In this document: piece after piece, positions 17,155-26,384 of the stretch
Position numbering within the stretch: the first letter of the stretch is position 1
Layout of the letters: every line of letters begins with the position of its first letter
Assembly (NCBI GenBank): GCA_944322355.1
Contig: CALUOT010000007.1
Location: 1 to 64,000 of the forward strand
Direction: 5' to 3'
Length of the DNA stretch: 64,000 bases
DNA from: an uncultured Bacteroides sp.
Lineage (GTDB): Bacteria > Bacteroidota > Bacteroidia > Bacteroidales > Bacteroidaceae
The notes under the pieces: model-generated
What the model was told of the DNA's origin: nothing
Seen by the model: the letters and a program-made list of their open reading frames with translations, nothing else
Database searches by the model: none
Program-made: the position numbers and the translations under genes

Positions 17155-18417
17155 ATGGCCAAGAAAGAAGAAACTGTTAGCATGGTGGATACATTCTCAG
17201 AATTCAAGGAATTGAAGAATATCGATCGTACCACTATGGTGAGTGTGCTTGAGGAATCATTTCGCAGTGTTATTGCAAAAATGTTCGGTACAGATGAGAA
17301 TTATGATGTCATTGTAAATCCGGATAAAGGCGATTTTGAAATATGGCGCAACCGGGAAGTAGTGGCCGATGAGGATTTAACCAATCCTAACTTGCAGATT
17401 TCTTTAAGCGAAGCGCAAAAAATCGATGCTTCTTATGAAGTGGGCGAGGAAGTGGCCGATGAAGTTAATTTTGCTAAGTTCGGTCGCCGCGCCATCCTCA
17501 ATTTGCGCCAAACGTTGGCTTCTAAGATTTTGGAATTGGAGAAAGATAGCCTTTACAATAAGTATATTGATAAGGTAGGTACCATTGTCAATGCAGAAGT
17601 TTATCAAATATGGAAGAAAGAAATGCTCTTGTTAGACGATGAAGGCAATGAACTGTTATTGCCCAAAACAGAGCAAATACCTACCGATTTTTATCGTAAA
17701 GGAGAAACCGTGCGTGCCGTAGTGGCTCGGGTGGATAACAAGAATAACAATCCGAAAATTATTTTGAGCCGTACCTCACCGGTCTTCCTGCAACGTCTGT
17801 TCGAATTGGAAGTGCCGGAAATCAATGACGGTTTGATAACCATTCGCAAGATAGCCCGCATCCCCGGAGAGCGTGCCAAAATAGCGGTGGAAAGTTATGA
17901 TGACCGTATCGACCCGGTAGGCGCTTGTGTGGGAGTGAAAGGAAGCCGTATACACGGTATCGTGCGTGAGTTGCGTAATGAAAATATCGATGTGGTCAAT
18001 TATACATCAAATACGCAATTATTTATTCAGCGTGCTTTAAGTCCTGCACATATTTCTTCTATTCGTTTGAATGAAGAAGATCACAAGGCTGAAGTGTTCC
18101 TTAAGCCGGAAGAAGTATCATTGGCCATTGGAAAAGGTGGACAAAATATTAAGTTAGCCAGCATGTTGACGGAGTATACGATTGATGTATTCCGCGAATT
18201 ACCTGAAGGTTCGGCAGAGGACGAAGACATTTATTTGGACGAATTCCGTGACGAGATAGAAGATTGGGTGATTGATGCTATCAAGGGTATCGGCATCGAT
18301 ACAGCTAAAGCAGTATTGAACGCTCCTCGTGAGATGTTGATTGAGAAAGCAGACTTGGAGGAAGAAACGGTGGATGATGTATTGGCTATCTTGAAGAAAG
18401 AATTTGAAGAAGGATAA
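17155..18417 (+). CDS. nusA: transcription termination/antitermination factor NusA
   Basis: NusA binds RNA polymerase and nascent RNA and modulates pausing, termination and antitermination. At 420 residues it has the N-terminal polymerase-binding domain (1-125), an S1 domain (about 130-200), and two KH domains (200-345). KH marks include VGACVGVKGSRIHGIVREL and LAIGKGGQNIKLAS. An acidic C-terminal helix-hairpin-helix segment ends the protein. Its position between rimP and infB is the conserved one. Because NusA itself promotes termination at weak hairpins, the leader terminator upstream of rimP is a plausible autoregulatory target (inference). Confidence 0.97.
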   Translation: MAKKEETVSMVDTFSEFKELKNIDRTTMVSVLEESFRSVIAKMFGTDENYDVIVNPDKGDFEIWRNREVVADEDLTNPNLQISLSEAQKIDASYEVGEEVADEVNFAKFGRRAILNLRQTLASKILELEKDSLYNKYIDKVGTIVNAEVYQIWKKEMLLLDDEGNELLLPKTEQIPTDFYRKGETVRAVVARVDNKNNNPKIILSRTSPVFLQRLFELEVPEINDGLITIRKIARIPGERAKIAVESYDDRIDPVGACVGVKGSRIHGIVRELRNENIDVVNYTSNTQLFIQRALSPAHISSIRLNEEDHKAEVFLKPEEVSLAIGKGGQNIKLASMLTEYTIDVFRELPEGSAEDEDIYLDEFRDEIEDWVIDAIKGIGIDTAKAVLNAPREMLIEKADLEEETVDDVLAILKKEFEEG

Positions 18418-18448
18418 TCCATGTATGGTTATGGAGAAAAACTAATAT

Positions 18449-21409
18449 ATGACGATAAGGTTAAATAAAGTAACAAGAGATTTGAATGTAGGAATTACGA
18501 CGGCTGTCGAATTCTTGCAGAAAAAGGGATTTACCGTAGAGGCAAACCCCAACACGAAAATAACTGATGAGCAATTTGACTTACTGAAGAAAGAGTTCAG
18601 TACGGATAAGGATTTGAAAATGAAATCTGAACGCTTCTTGCAGGAACGGCAAACGAAAGATCGCAATAAAGCTTCTGTTGCGATTGAGGGATATGAAGCA
18701 AAAGTCGAAAAGGGGAAAACCGAAGAACATAAAGCCGTAGTACCTGGCGATTTGCGTCAGAAGTTTACTCCACTCGGGAAGATTGATTTGGACAGCATAG
18801 GCAAGAAACCGGTAATCGTGGAAAAAATTGAACCTATGCAAATAGAAGAACCTGTAGTAGAAGAACCTTCTCTGTCGGAAGAAGAGAAGAAAGAGGAAGG
18901 AATGCTTATCGTTGAGGCAGAAGAGCCAGAACAGGTAATGGATAAGGAAGAACCAGAAAATATGGAATCAGAAAAAGAATCCATGACAGACGAGGTGGAA
19001 GAGACAAACGAGGAAGAAGCAATAATGACTCCAGCAGAAACTCAATCTGTAGAAAAAGAAGTTGAATCTCAAGATACGGAGAAAACCGAATCGAAAGAGG
19101 AAGAAATCTTTCAAATACGTAAGCCTGAATTCGTATCTAAGATTAATGTCATAGGCCAAATTGACCTTGCAGCATTGAACCAATCGACACGTCCCCGTAA
19201 GAAGTCGAAAGAAGAAAAACGGCGTGAACGTGAAGAGAAAGAAAAACAACGCCAGGACCAGAAACGCCAGATGAAAGAAGCCATCATGAAGGAAATACGG
19301 CGTGAGGACAGCAAACTGAAGGATGACCGGGACGGCGAATCAAGCGGTAAGAAAAAGCGTGTGCGTATCAATAAAGAAAAGGTTGATATCACTAGTGCGG
19401 CCGATAGCTTCAAAAAAGGTGGCGGCGATCATGGCAAGGGGAAGGAAGCCCAAGCCTCCGGTAAGAAGAACAAAGACCGCTTCAAGAAGCCTGCCCTCAA
19501 ACAGGAGGTTAGCGAGGAAGACGTAGCAAAGCAGGTGAAGGAAACCTTGGCGCGACTTACCGCCAAGGGTAAAAACAAAGCCGCAAAGTACCGCAAAGAG
19601 AAACGCGAGCAAGATGCCGAGCGTCGCCACGAGCTGGAAAGTCAGGAGCAGGCTGAGAGCAAGATACTGAAGCTGACGGAATTTGTGACGGCTAACGAGT
19701 TGGCCAATATGATGAATGTACCCGTTACGCAAGTCATCGGTACATGTATGAGCGTGGGTATCATGGTATCCATCAACCAACGCCTGGATGCAGAAACCAT
19801 CAATCTCGTGGCCGAAGAGTTTGGCTTCAAGACGGAGTATATCAGTGCCGAAGTAGCCCAGGCCATTGTAGAAGAAGCAGATGCGGAGGAAGACTTGGAA
19901 CCTCGTGCGCCAATTGTGACGGTAATGGGACACGTTGACCACGGTAAGACTTCGTTGCTGGACTACATCCGCAAGTCGAATGTCATTGCGGGTGAGGCCG
20001 GCGGTATCACGCAGCACATCGGTGCTTACCACGTGACATTAGAAGACGGACGCAAGATAACCTTCCTCGACACGCCGGGTCACGAAGCCTTTACCGCCAT
20101 GCGTGCCCGTGGTGCTAAAGTAACGGATGTGGTCATTGTCATTGTGGCTGCCGATGATAACGTCATGCCGCAGACCAAGGAGGCCATCAACCATGCCATG
20201 GCTGCAGGAGTACCTATCGTCTTTGCCATCAACAAGATAGACAAGCCGGGAGCCAACCCGGACAAGATAAAGGAGGAACTGGCCAACATGAACTTCCTCG
20301 TGGAAGAATGGGGCGGCAAATACCAATCGCAGGACATCTCCGCCAAGAAGGGCATCGGAGTCAACGACCTGCTGGAGAAGGTGTTGCTGGAGGCCGAAAT
20401 GCTTGACTTAAAAGCCAATCCTAACCGCAAGGCTACAGGTTCCATCATCGAATCGTCTTTGGACAAAGGACGCGGCTATGTGGCTACGGTGCTTGTGTCC
20501 AACGGTACGCTCCGTGTGGGCGACATCGTCCTGGCCGGTACGCACTACGGCAAGGTAAAAGCCATGTTCAACGAGCGTAACCAACGCTTGAAGGAGGCCG
20601 GGCCCTCCGAACCCGCCTTGATATTGGGCTTGAACGGAGCACCTGCAGCCGGCGATACCTTCCATGTCATCGAAACTGAACAGGAGGCACGCGAGATAGC
20701 CAACAAACGCGAGCAGCTACAACGCGAACAAGGTCTGCGCACGCAGAAGATGCTGACACTGGACGAAGTAGGCCGCCGCTTGGCTTTGGGCGACTTCCAC
20801 GAACTGAACATCATCGTCAAGGGCGATGTGGACGGTTCGGTGGAGGCATTGAGCGACTCGCTCATCAAGCTGTCGACAGAGCAGATACAGGTGAACGTCA
20901 TCCACAAGGGCGTAGGACAGATTTCCGAGTCCGACGTATCGTTGGCCGCCGCTTCGGATGCCATCATCGTAGGTTTCCAGGTGCGTCCGTCGAGCGGCGC
21001 TGCCAAGCTGGCCGAGCAGGAAGGCGTCGACATTCGCAAGTACTCCATCATCTACGATGCCATCGAGGAGGTGAAAGCCGCCATGGAGGGTATGCTTGCC
21101 CCGACGGTGAAGGAACAGGTGACCGCTACCATCGAGGTGCGCGAAGTGTTCAACATCAGCAAAGTAGGTCAGGTGGCCGGTGCGATGGTGAAGACAGGCA
21201 AGGTGAAACGTACCGACAAAGCCCGCCTCATCCGCGACGGTATTGTGGTCTACACCGGCGGCATCAATGCCTTGAAGCGCTTTAAGGACGATGTGAAGGA
21301 GGTAGGCACCAACTTTGAGTGCGGTATCAGCCTGACGAACTGCAACGACATCAAGATAGGCGATGTCATCGAGACCTACGAGGAAGTAGAAGTGAAGCAG
21401 ACGCTGTAA
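18449..21409 (+). CDS. infB: translation initiation factor IF-2
   Basis: IF-2 is the GTPase that places initiator tRNA on the ribosome. At 986 residues it has a long, charged Lys/Glu-rich N-terminal region (about 70-420), then the conserved domains. The GTPase motifs are [11 protein letters not shown] (residues ~497-507), [15 protein letters not shown] and [10 protein letters not shown]. Domains II-IV follow with the C-terminal fMet-tRNA binding region. The N-terminal third uses AT-rich codons and the catalytic two thirds markedly more GC-rich ones. Normally cvpA follows; here a toxin-antitoxin pair is interposed 24 bp after the stop. Confidence 0.98.
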   Translation: MTIRLNKVTRDLNVGITTAVEFLQKKGFTVEANPNTKITDEQFDLLKKEFSTDKDLKMKSERFLQERQTKDRNKASVAIEGYEAKVEKGKTEEHKAVVPGDLRQKFTPLGKIDLDSIGKKPVIVEKIEPMQIEEPVVEEPSLSEEEKKEEGMLIVEAEEPEQVMDKEEPENMESEKESMTDEVEETNEEEAIMTPAETQSVEKEVESQDTEKTESKEEEIFQIRKPEFVSKINVIGQIDLAALNQSTRPRKKSKEEKRREREEKEKQRQDQKRQMKEAIMKEIRREDSKLKDDRDGESSGKKKRVRINKEKVDITSAADSFKKGGGDHGKGKEAQASGKKNKDRFKKPALKQEVSEEDVAKQVKETLARLTAKGKNKAAKYRKEKREQDAERRHELESQEQAESKILKLTEFVTANELANMMNVPVTQVIGTCMSVGIMVSINQRLDAETINLVAEEFGFKTEYISAEVAQAIVEEADAEEDLEPRAPIVTVMGHVDHGKTSLLDYIRKSNVIAGEAGGITQHIGAYHVTLEDGRKITFLDTPGHEAFTAMRARGAKVTDVVIVIVAADDNVMPQTKEAINHAMAAGVPIVFAINKIDKPGANPDKIKEELANMNFLVEEWGGKYQSQDISAKKGIGVNDLLEKVLLEAEMLDLKANPNRKATGSIIESSLDKGRGYVATVLVSNGTLRVGDIVLAGTHYGKVKAMFNERNQRLKEAGPSEPALILGLNGAPAAGDTFHVIETEQEAREIANKREQLQREQGLRTQKMLTLDEVGRRLALGDFHELNIIVKGDVDGSVEALSDSLIKLSTEQIQVNVIHKGVGQISESDVSLAAASDAIIVGFQVRPSSGAAKLAEQEGVDIRKYSIIYDAIEEVKAAMEGMLAPTVKEQVTATIEVREVFNISKVGQVAGAMVKTGKVKRTDKARLIRDGIVVYTGGINALKRFKDDVKEVGTNFECGISLTNCNDIKIGDVIETYEEVEVKQTL

Positions 21410-21433
21410 AAGTCGTATAAAGGAGAATAAGTT

Positions 21434-21718
21434 ATGCCGGAACTGATTGTGAAAGTTGACGATGCCAGCTTGTTGCCCGATTTGAAGCGGGCCATCAAGC
21501 TGTTGCGAGGTGTATCCTCCATTGCCATAAAGAAAGAGAAGCCTGCCGTCTCCCAGGCTTCTTCCATTGTGTCCGAGGAAGCGGAACCCTACCGCCGCCT
21601 GACCCGCGAGGAACAGATTGCCGAGGTGAACGAAATGTGCGAGGAAATCAAGCTGATAAGGGCAGGAAAGCTGAAAGGACAAACGTGGGAGGACTTTAAG
21701 CATGAATTACACGGTTAA
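21434..21718 (+). CDS. antitoxin of TA pair 1
   Basis: This 94-residue protein has a helical N-terminal part and a C-terminal YRRLTREEQIAEVNEMCEEI helix with LIRAGKLKGQTWEDF. It overlaps the toxin gene by 17 bp, the normal antitoxin-first arrangement. The C-terminal half is clearly related to the antitoxin at 25622-25906, whereas the N-terminal halves differ (SSIAIKKEKPAV here against a different helix there). That fits a variable dimerisation half and a conserved toxin-binding half. I cannot assign it to a named antitoxin family. Confidence 0.75.
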   Translation: MPELIVKVDDASLLPDLKRAIKLLRGVSSIAIKKEKPAVSQASSIVSEEAEPYRRLTREEQIAEVNEMCEEIKLIRAGKLKGQTWEDFKHELHG

Positions 21719-22043
21719 GCTGTACGATACATTCAAAAAGCAGTTCAAACGACTGTATAAACGGTACCGGTCGTTGGAGGCAGATACCGACTTGCTGATT
21801 GAAGGCCTTTTGCGGAATCCCTATCAAGGTGCCGACCTGGGGCGCGGCCTCCGCAAAGTGCGCATGACCATTGCAGCCAAAGGCAAGGGAAAGAGCGGCG
21901 GCGCGCGGGTCATCACTCTCCTGCTGCTCTACAACGAGACGGAGGCGGAAATAGGCCTGCTCTACATCTACGACAAGTCCGAACGCGAATCGCTCACCGA
22001 AAGCGAGCTGACGGAACTACTGCGACATAACGGAATCATATAG
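21702..22043 (+). CDS. RelE/ParE-type toxin of TA pair 1
   Basis: This 113-residue basic protein looks like a RelE/ParE-superfamily mRNA-targeting toxin: FKKQFKRLYKRYRSLEAD helix-hairpin, NPYQGADLGRGLRKVRMTIA and the core GKGKSGGARVITLLLL, then YIYDKSERESLTESE. The paralogue at 25896-26231 shares the same blocks. It is placed in line with infB and cvpA and ends 3 bp before the cvpA ATG, so the module has been built seamlessly into the operon. The exact nuclease specificity cannot be told. Confidence 0.85.
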   Translation: MNYTVKLYDTFKKQFKRLYKRYRSLEADTDLLIEGLLRNPYQGADLGRGLRKVRMTIAAKGKGKSGGARVITLLLLYNETEAEIGLLYIYDKSERESLTESELTELLRHNGII

Positions 22044-22046
22044 ACC

Positions 22047-22574
22047 ATGACCACTATCGACATCATCATCCTCGTCATCATCAGCATCGGCATCTTGCTG
22101 GGGCTGGTCAAAGGTGCGCTGAAACAACTGGCCGGACTGTTGGGGCTGGTCGTGGGACTGTTGGCAGCCAAGGCCTTGTATGCCACTGCCGCCGCCGAGG
22201 TGTTCAGCCGTGTGACGGACAACATGACCGTGGCCCAGCTGCTGGCTTTCATAGCTATCTGGGTGATTGTCCCCTTGCTCTTTTGGGGGGTGGCTTGCGT
22301 GCTGACCAAGGCTTTGGATGCCGTTTGCTTAGGGTGGATTAACCGCTTGCTGGGCGGAGTGCTGGGCGGAGTGGTGCATGCCTTGCTGGTCAGCCTCGTG
22401 ATATGCGTACTGGAGGCTGTGGATACAAAGAATGACTTGCTCAGCAAAGGACAGAAGCAGGAGTCTGTGCTCTACTACCGCATGGAGCCGCTGGCAGGCC
22501 TCTTCTTCCCCGCCGCAAAGACGCTCACGGAGCAGATTTATGACGGGATAAACGAGGCTGCGGAACACATCTGA
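22047..22574 (+). CDS. cvpA: CvpA family membrane protein
   Basis: CvpA proteins are inner-membrane proteins of uncertain role, first described in colicin V export. The 175-residue product has four membrane helices, starting IIILVIISIGILLGLVKGAL, then LAGLLGLVVGLLAAKALYA, LLAFIAIWVIVPLLFWG and WINRLLGGVLGGVVHALLVS. These are the family's pattern. It lies in the usual Bacteroides position between infB and sufB, though the TA pair separates it from infB. The minus-strand frame at its 3' end overlaps it by 50 bp. Confidence 0.88.
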   Translation: MTTIDIIILVIISIGILLGLVKGALKQLAGLLGLVVGLLAAKALYATAAAEVFSRVTDNMTVAQLLAFIAIWVIVPLLFWGVACVLTKALDAVCLGWINRLLGGVLGGVVHALLVSLVICVLEAVDTKNDLLSKGQKQESVLYYRMEPLAGLFFPAAKTLTEQIYDGINEAAEHI

Positions 22575-22773
22575 AGCACCATCCGCAGGCATCGGGAGAG
22601 GCTTCAACCTGCTCAGAAACGGATGCAAATCCCCAATGCAGACTGTTGAGGCTTTCCGCCGTCAAAGGCGCGTACAGGGTCTGCGGAGCGGGAACGGCGA
22701 ATGTTGAATCCACGCCGTGCGCATGGGCGCCAAACCCGCATAATAGAAAGAACAGAATAAATAGTGACTTCAT
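22525..22773 (-). CDS. possible small secreted protein
   Basis: From the ATG at 22773 a convincing signal peptide (MKSLFILFFLLCGFGAHA, cleavage after AHA) is followed by about 60 residues without recognisable domains; a CGWCFRC motif lies near the end. It overlaps the cvpA 3' end by 50 bp on the opposite strand. A real but unconserved small secreted protein and a chance frame are both possible; the signal peptide is the main support. It would read downstream of the HU-like gene. Confidence 0.35.
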   Translation of the reverse strand: MKSLFILFFLLCGFGAHAHGVDSTFAVPAPQTLYAPLTAESLNSLHWGFASVSEQVEASPDACGWCFRCVPQPRLSRHKSAP

Positions 22774-22830
22774 AAGCTGAGATTTTGTTTGTTTCATAAT
22801 CTATGTGGAGCGTGACGTAGTGAAGATAAA

Positions 22831-22867
22831 GAAGGACGTGCGCCACACCCACTTCGCACGTCCCTTC
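22831..22867 (-). terminator. probable terminator of the HU-like gene
   Basis: The stem is GAAGGACGTGCG/CGCACGT-CCTTC with a 12-nt loop and one bulged base. On the minus strand it is followed by TCTTTATCTTC, a weak T-rich tract. It lies 56 bp beyond the stop of the HU-like gene. Confidence 0.55.
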
Positions 22868-22922
22868 TCCACTCCCGGATGTCCGGGAACTCATTCATCA
22901 ATCATCATAAATGGTTCATTGC

Positions 22923-23405
22923 TTAAGCCAACGGGTTTTCCGTTTCGCCTTCGCCCGGTTCGTTTTCGTCCGAACCGCCACTTTGCGCTGGGTCTTGATC
23001 CTCAGTGCTAGGACTCAATTCTATCCACTCCAACTTTTTAGTATCTACCAGCGCACGTGTATAGGCGCCGCTGCTTGTTTTCTCCCGTTCGGGGGTGAAC
23101 TGAACGCGCACGGCCTTCACCTGTTTCTCAAAATCAAAATCCTCCAGATTCTCGACTCCTTTGGTGTCGAGTACGTAGCGAAAATAGCCCAAGCCGTCGA
23201 TGTGCACGCTCTTTCCCTGGGCCATCAGTTTGTTCATTACTGTCGATATGTCGCCCAACACGGCGTTGACATCCGACCTGGATACGGTCGAAACAAAGGC
23301 CAGCTCCTCCGCCAGATCCTCTGTTTCTACGGGGTCACCCTGCACAATGGCTTGTGGGAAATAGACCCCCGTCCTTTTGTGATAGGCTTTCTTGTAGAAT
23401 GGCAT
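22923..23405 (-). CDS. HU-like DNA-binding protein with acidic tail
   Basis: This 160-residue protein belongs to the Bacteroidota HU/IHF-like family (HU-HIG type). Residues 1-115 form the HU fold (FVSTVSRSDVNAVLGDI helix-turn-helix-like body, VHIDGLGYFRYVLD saddle and YTRALVDTKKLEW arm). A Gly/Glu/Asp-rich tail follows (GGSDENEPGEGETENPLA). Such proteins bind DNA with little sequence specificity; the acidic tail is a family trait. It is inserted between cvpA and sufB, and a decayed paralogue ends the sufB side of the next interruption (26385-26699). Its upstream side faces array D and the sufB promoter. Confidence 0.8.
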   Translation of the reverse strand: MPFYKKAYHKRTGVYFPQAIVQGDPVETEDLAEELAFVSTVSRSDVNAVLGDISTVMNKLMAQGKSVHIDGLGYFRYVLDTKGVENLEDFDFEKQVKAVRVQFTPEREKTSSGAYTRALVDTKKLEWIELSPSTEDQDPAQSGGSDENEPGEGETENPLA

Positions 23406-23529
23406 AATTTAAATGTTTAACGATGAATAATTGTTTAATATTATTATTATATCTCTCCTTTCTTTCTGCAAATCTGCAATAACCTGATTTTCAAGCGCAT
23501 ATATCAACCGTTACTTCCGTTTGGTTTTA

Positions 23530-23606
23530 GTAGCTACCGAGGCGGTGTCTTGGTAGCTACTAAGTGGGTGTCTCGGTAGCTACTAAAACGGTGCCAAGGT
23601 AGCTAC
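23530..23606. repeat. 23-bp phased array, word GTAGCTAC
   Basis: The 8-bp palindrome GTAGCTAC begins at 23530, 23553, 23576 and 23599, three steps of exactly 23 bp. The intervening bases share a loose GGTGTC-type word. It lies in the 480-bp divergent gap between the HU-like gene and sufB; the rest of that gap shows no gene. Confidence 0.85.
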
Positions 23607-23852
23607 CGGTGTTGAGCTTAGGTTAGGTTGTAAATATATATGTATATGTTTCATCCGTACTTTTTCATCCTGTCCGTCATGTTAGGTCTGAGCAAAAACA
23701 CCAGGCCAAAGATAACGTTTATTTCCATATGTTGTATGGCCGGAAATTTAAATATTGCAAAATGCGGACATTAATGTAGAGAAACAGGACAGGGATATGG
23801 CCCGCCCGGGCAGAAAGTCGGAGGGGAGAGCGGATTATTAGGCAAAAAAGCG

Positions 23853-23860
23853 TATCTTTG
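23853..23860 (+). promoter_or_regulatory. -7 promoter element of sufB
   Basis: TATCTTTG fits TAnnTTTG. The predicted transcript start is near 23867, so the true ATG must lie downstream of it. No convincing -33 element is present. Confidence 0.6.
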
Positions 23861-23884
23861 CGCGCAAGATTAATATGGATAGTA

Positions 23885-25375
23885 ATGATGCAACCGAACG
23901 AATCTGACAAGAACAAAGATACCCTCAAGGCGGACAACGAACTGGTGCGCCGCCTGGCCGAGGAGAAGTATAAGTACGGCTTCACCACCGACGTGCATAC
24001 CGATATTATCGACCGCGGCCTCACGGAGGACACCGTGCGCCTCATCTCCGAGAAGAAGGGCGAACCCGAGTGGCTGCTTGAGTTCCGTCTGAAGGCCTTC
24101 CGCCACTGGCTGACGATGGAGATGCCCACGTGGGCACACCTCCGCATCCCGGAGATTGATTACCAGTCTATCTCCTACTATGCCGACCCTACGGCGCAGA
24201 AGAAGGACGCGCCCAAGAGCATGGACGAAGTAGACCCCGAACTCATCAAGACTTTCAACAAGTTGGGCATTCCCTTGGAGGAGCAGATGACGCTGAGCGG
24301 CATGGCGGTGGATGCGGTGATGGACTCCGTATCGGTCAAGACCACCTTCAAGGAGACGCTCATGGAGAAGGGCATCATCTTCTGCTCCATCAGCGAGGCC
24401 GTGCGCGAGCATCCCGACCTGGTGCAGAAGTATCTGGGGAGCGTGGTGCCCTATCGGGACAACTTCTTCGCCGCGCTCAACTCGGCCGTATTCTCCGACG
24501 GGTCGTTTGTCTACATCCCCAAGGGCGTGCGTTGCCCCATGGAGCTGAGCACGTACTTCCGCATCAACGCCCGCAACACGGGTCAGTTCGAACGCACCCT
24601 CATCGTGGCGGACGATGACAGCTACGTGTCCTACCTGGAGGGCTGCACCGCCCCGATGCGCGACGAGAACCAGTTGCACGCCGCCATTGTAGAGATAGTG
24701 GTATACGACCGCGCCGAGGTGAAGTACAGTACCGTGCAGAACTGGTATCCGGGCGACAGCGAAGGCCGTGGCGGTGTGTACAACTTCGTCACCAAGCGGG
24801 GTCTGTGCAAGGGTGTGGACAGCAAGCTCTCGTGGACGCAGGTGGAGACGGGCAGCGCTATCACGTGGAAATATCCTTCGACCATCCTGGCAGGCGACAA
24901 TTCCGTAGGCGAGTTCTACAGCGTGGCCGTCACCAACCACCACCAGCAGGCCGACACGGGCACGAAGATGATTCACATAGGCCGCAACACCCGCAGCACC
25001 ATCGTCAGCAAAGGCATCTCCGCCGGACTGAGCGAGAATTCCTACCGTGGCTTGGTGAAGGTAGGGCAGCGTGCCGATAACGCCCGCAACTACAGCCAAT
25101 GCGATTCTCTCTTGCTGGGCAGCCGGTGCGGGGCGCATACCTTCCCCTACATGGACATTCACAACGAGACGGCCATCGTGGAGCACGAAGCCACCACCTC
25201 CAAGATCAGCGAGGACCAGCTGTTCTACTGCAACCAGCGCGGCATCAACACCGAAGACGCCGTGGGCCTCATCGTCAACGGCTATGCCAAGGAGGTACTC
25301 AACAAGTTGCCCATGGAGTTTGCCGTGGAGGCGCAGAAGCTGCTCAGCGTGTCGCTGGAGGGGAGCGTGGGGTAA
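23885..25375 (+). CDS. sufB: Fe-S cluster assembly protein SufB
   Basis: SufB is the scaffold subunit of the SufBCD complex that assembles Fe-S clusters. The 496-residue protein has the full family layout, with SLEGSVG at the end. Typical marks are the N-terminal [23 protein letters not shown], the central [20 protein letters not shown], and [20 protein letters not shown] near the C-terminus. The start at 23885 ([12 protein letters not shown]) follows the -7 element at 23853-23860; an upstream in-frame ATG lies inside that element. It is now separated from sufC by 5.8 kb. The codons are unusually GC-rich compared with sufD and sufS. Confidence 0.97.
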   Translation: MMQPNESDKNKDTLKADNELVRRLAEEKYKYGFTTDVHTDIIDRGLTEDTVRLISEKKGEPEWLLEFRLKAFRHWLTMEMPTWAHLRIPEIDYQSISYYADPTAQKKDAPKSMDEVDPELIKTFNKLGIPLEEQMTLSGMAVDAVMDSVSVKTTFKETLMEKGIIFCSISEAVREHPDLVQKYLGSVVPYRDNFFAALNSAVFSDGSFVYIPKGVRCPMELSTYFRINARNTGQFERTLIVADDDSYVSYLEGCTAPMRDENQLHAAIVEIVVYDRAEVKYSTVQNWYPGDSEGRGGVYNFVTKRGLCKGVDSKLSWTQVETGSAITWKYPSTILAGDNSVGEFYSVAVTNHHQQADTGTKMIHIGRNTRSTIVSKGISAGLSENSYRGLVKVGQRADNARNYSQCDSLLLGSRCGAHTFPYMDIHNETAIVEHEATTSKISEDQLFYCNQRGINTEDAVGLIVNGYAKEVLNKLPMEFAVEAQKLLSVSLEGSVG

Positions 25376-25384
25376 AAGCTTCTT

Positions 25385-25435
25385 AATGAAGAATGAAGAA
25401 TTAAGAATGAAGAATCGAGAATGAAGAATCGAGAA
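25385..25435. repeat. AATGAAGAAT-type short tandem repeat after sufB
   Basis: Just past the sufB stop the words GAAGAAT and (T)AAGAAT or CGAGAAT alternate with a 14-base period for about 50 bp. The same word dominates the inverted repeat at 31963-32064 at the sufC stop. Confidence 0.7.
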
Positions 25436-25462
25436 GGGGCTTGTGTTTCCGATATTAATTTC

Positions 25463-25470
25463 TAACTTTG
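25463..25470 (+). promoter_or_regulatory. -7 promoter element upstream of a 28-codon ORF and TA pair 2
   Basis: TAACTTTG matches TAnnTTTG exactly and lies 18 bp before the ATG at 25489. TTG at 25440 is a weak -33 candidate. Confidence 0.55.
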
Positions 25471-25488
25471 TAGCGATTGTGGATAATT

Positions 25489-25575
25489 ATGGGAGCAGTT
25501 ATCGGTTTTTTACTTTTGGGCATACCTTGCGCCATTGCCTTGATTTATTTCCTGACCCCTGGCGGTAGGAAATGA
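25489..25575 (+). CDS. 28-residue hydrophobic peptide
   Basis: An ATG just behind a good -7 element opens a short frame encoding a nearly pure membrane helix (MGAVIGFLLLGIPCAIALIY, then FLTPGGRK). The positive C-terminal residues fit a cytoplasmic end. Small single-helix membrane peptides of this type occur in Bacteroides. It lies 46 bp before the antitoxin of TA pair 2 and could be part of that unit or independent. Support is the promoter spacing and the sharp hydrophobicity. Confidence 0.45.
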   Translation: MGAVIGFLLLGIPCAIALIYFLTPGGRK

Positions 25576-25621
25576 CTGAAGGCCAATCATCTGATTTAAA
25601 TGAATAAAGGAGGAAACAGTT

Positions 25622-25906
25622 ATGAATAATGTCATGAACCTGAATGCCGAACTGTTGCGCGAGTTGAGTTATATCGCCGACGACGAGAACTATCTGAAGA
25701 AAGCCTTGAAGGCTATCCGGAAACTGGTGGTACAACGGGAAGAGGAAGAACATCCGTCCGTTGTGGCAGAAGACACCGAAGAGTATCGCCCGCTGACCAA
25801 GGCCGAGGTGATGGAAAACATCCGTCAGGCCTTTGAGGACGCGAAGCTGATACGGGAAGGGAAAATGAAAGGAATACCGGCGGAGGAATTACTCAATGAA
25901 CTATAA
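25622..25906 (+). CDS. antitoxin of TA pair 2
   Basis: This 94-residue helical protein is a paralogue of the antitoxin at 21434-21718 over its C-terminal half: YRPLTKAEVMENIRQAFEDA and then LIREGKMKG. It starts MNNVMNLNAELLRELSYI and is acidic in the middle (EEEEHPSVVAEDTEE). It overlaps the toxin gene by 11 bp. It probably autoregulates with its toxin, though no operator was identified. The N-terminal half differs from pair 1, so cross-talk between the two modules may be limited. Confidence 0.75.
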   Translation: MNNVMNLNAELLRELSYIADDENYLKKALKAIRKLVVQREEEEHPSVVAEDTEEYRPLTKAEVMENIRQAFEDAKLIREGKMKGIPAEELLNEL

Positions 25907-26231
25907 GATAGAAGCGACTCCCGATTTCAGAAAGGGATTGAAACGGTTGAGTAAGAAATACCGTTCGATGAAAGATGATTATGCGAAACTCTTGGCTTCG
26001 CTCAGAGACAATCCCACCCAAGGTGCCGACTTGGGCGACGGTGTGCGCAAGGTCCGCATGGCCATCGCTTCGAAAGGGAAAGGGAAGAGCGGAGGGGCTC
26101 GTGTCATTACGCTGACGGTACTTGTCACAGCCACCGACACCGACCTCTGGCTGCTGACCATCTATGACAAATCCGAGTGCGAGGCCATCAGCGACCAGGA
26201 AATACGGAGACTGAGGGAGCAAGTAGGATAA
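25896..26231 (+). CDS. RelE/ParE-type toxin of TA pair 2
   Basis: The 111-residue protein is a full-length paralogue of the toxin of pair 1. It shares FRKGLKRLSKKYRSMKDDY, NPTQGADLGDGVRKVRMAIA and GKGKSGGARVITLTVL, and ends with WLLTIYDKSECEAISDQE. RelE/ParE-fold toxins usually cleave mRNA or poison gyrase; the Lys/Arg-rich core favours mRNA cleavage (inference). It closes the TA unit and is followed by a strong bidirectional terminator. Position: first genes of the island that separates sufB from sufC. Confidence 0.85.
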   Translation: MNYKIEATPDFRKGLKRLSKKYRSMKDDYAKLLASLRDNPTQGADLGDGVRKVRMAIASKGKGKSGGARVITLTVLVTATDTDLWLLTIYDKSECEAISDQEIRRLREQVG

Positions 26232-26272
26232 ACACAGACAGAAACAAACGCCGTAGTACATACCCCCCAATA

Positions 26273-26310
26273 AATAGGGCGTGCGCCGCTACCCGGCCGC
26301 ACGCCCTATT
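26273..26310. terminator. bidirectional intrinsic terminator
   Basis: The 13-bp perfect stem AATAGGGCGTGCG/CGCACGCCCTATT has a 12-nt loop; CGCTTTTA follows on the plus strand, while the minus strand has only TATTG before a G-rich stretch. It lies between convergent TA pair 2 (+) and the HU remnant (-). Confidence 0.8.
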
Positions 26311-26344
26311 CGCTTTTACCCCGGCTGTCACCGTCCATTGTCCA

Positions 26345-26382
26345 TCGTAAATCGTAAATAGTAAATCGTAAATAGTCAATGG
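26345..26382. repeat. GTAAAT short tandem repeat
   Basis: Five CGTAAAT or AGTAAAT-type words stand 8 bp apart at the 3' edge of the HU remnant. It is another low-complexity A/T-rich element of the kind common between Bacteroidota genes. Confidence 0.6.
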
Positions 26383-26384
26383 TT

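Noticed and set aside
20717..21703. 328-codon minus-strand frame opposite infB and the antitoxin of pair 1
   Set aside because: Crosses two clear plus-strand genes and encodes no recognisable protein.
23870..25186. 438-codon frame opposite sufB
   Set aside because: GC-rich antisense shadow with no recognisable motif; sufB is conserved over its full length.
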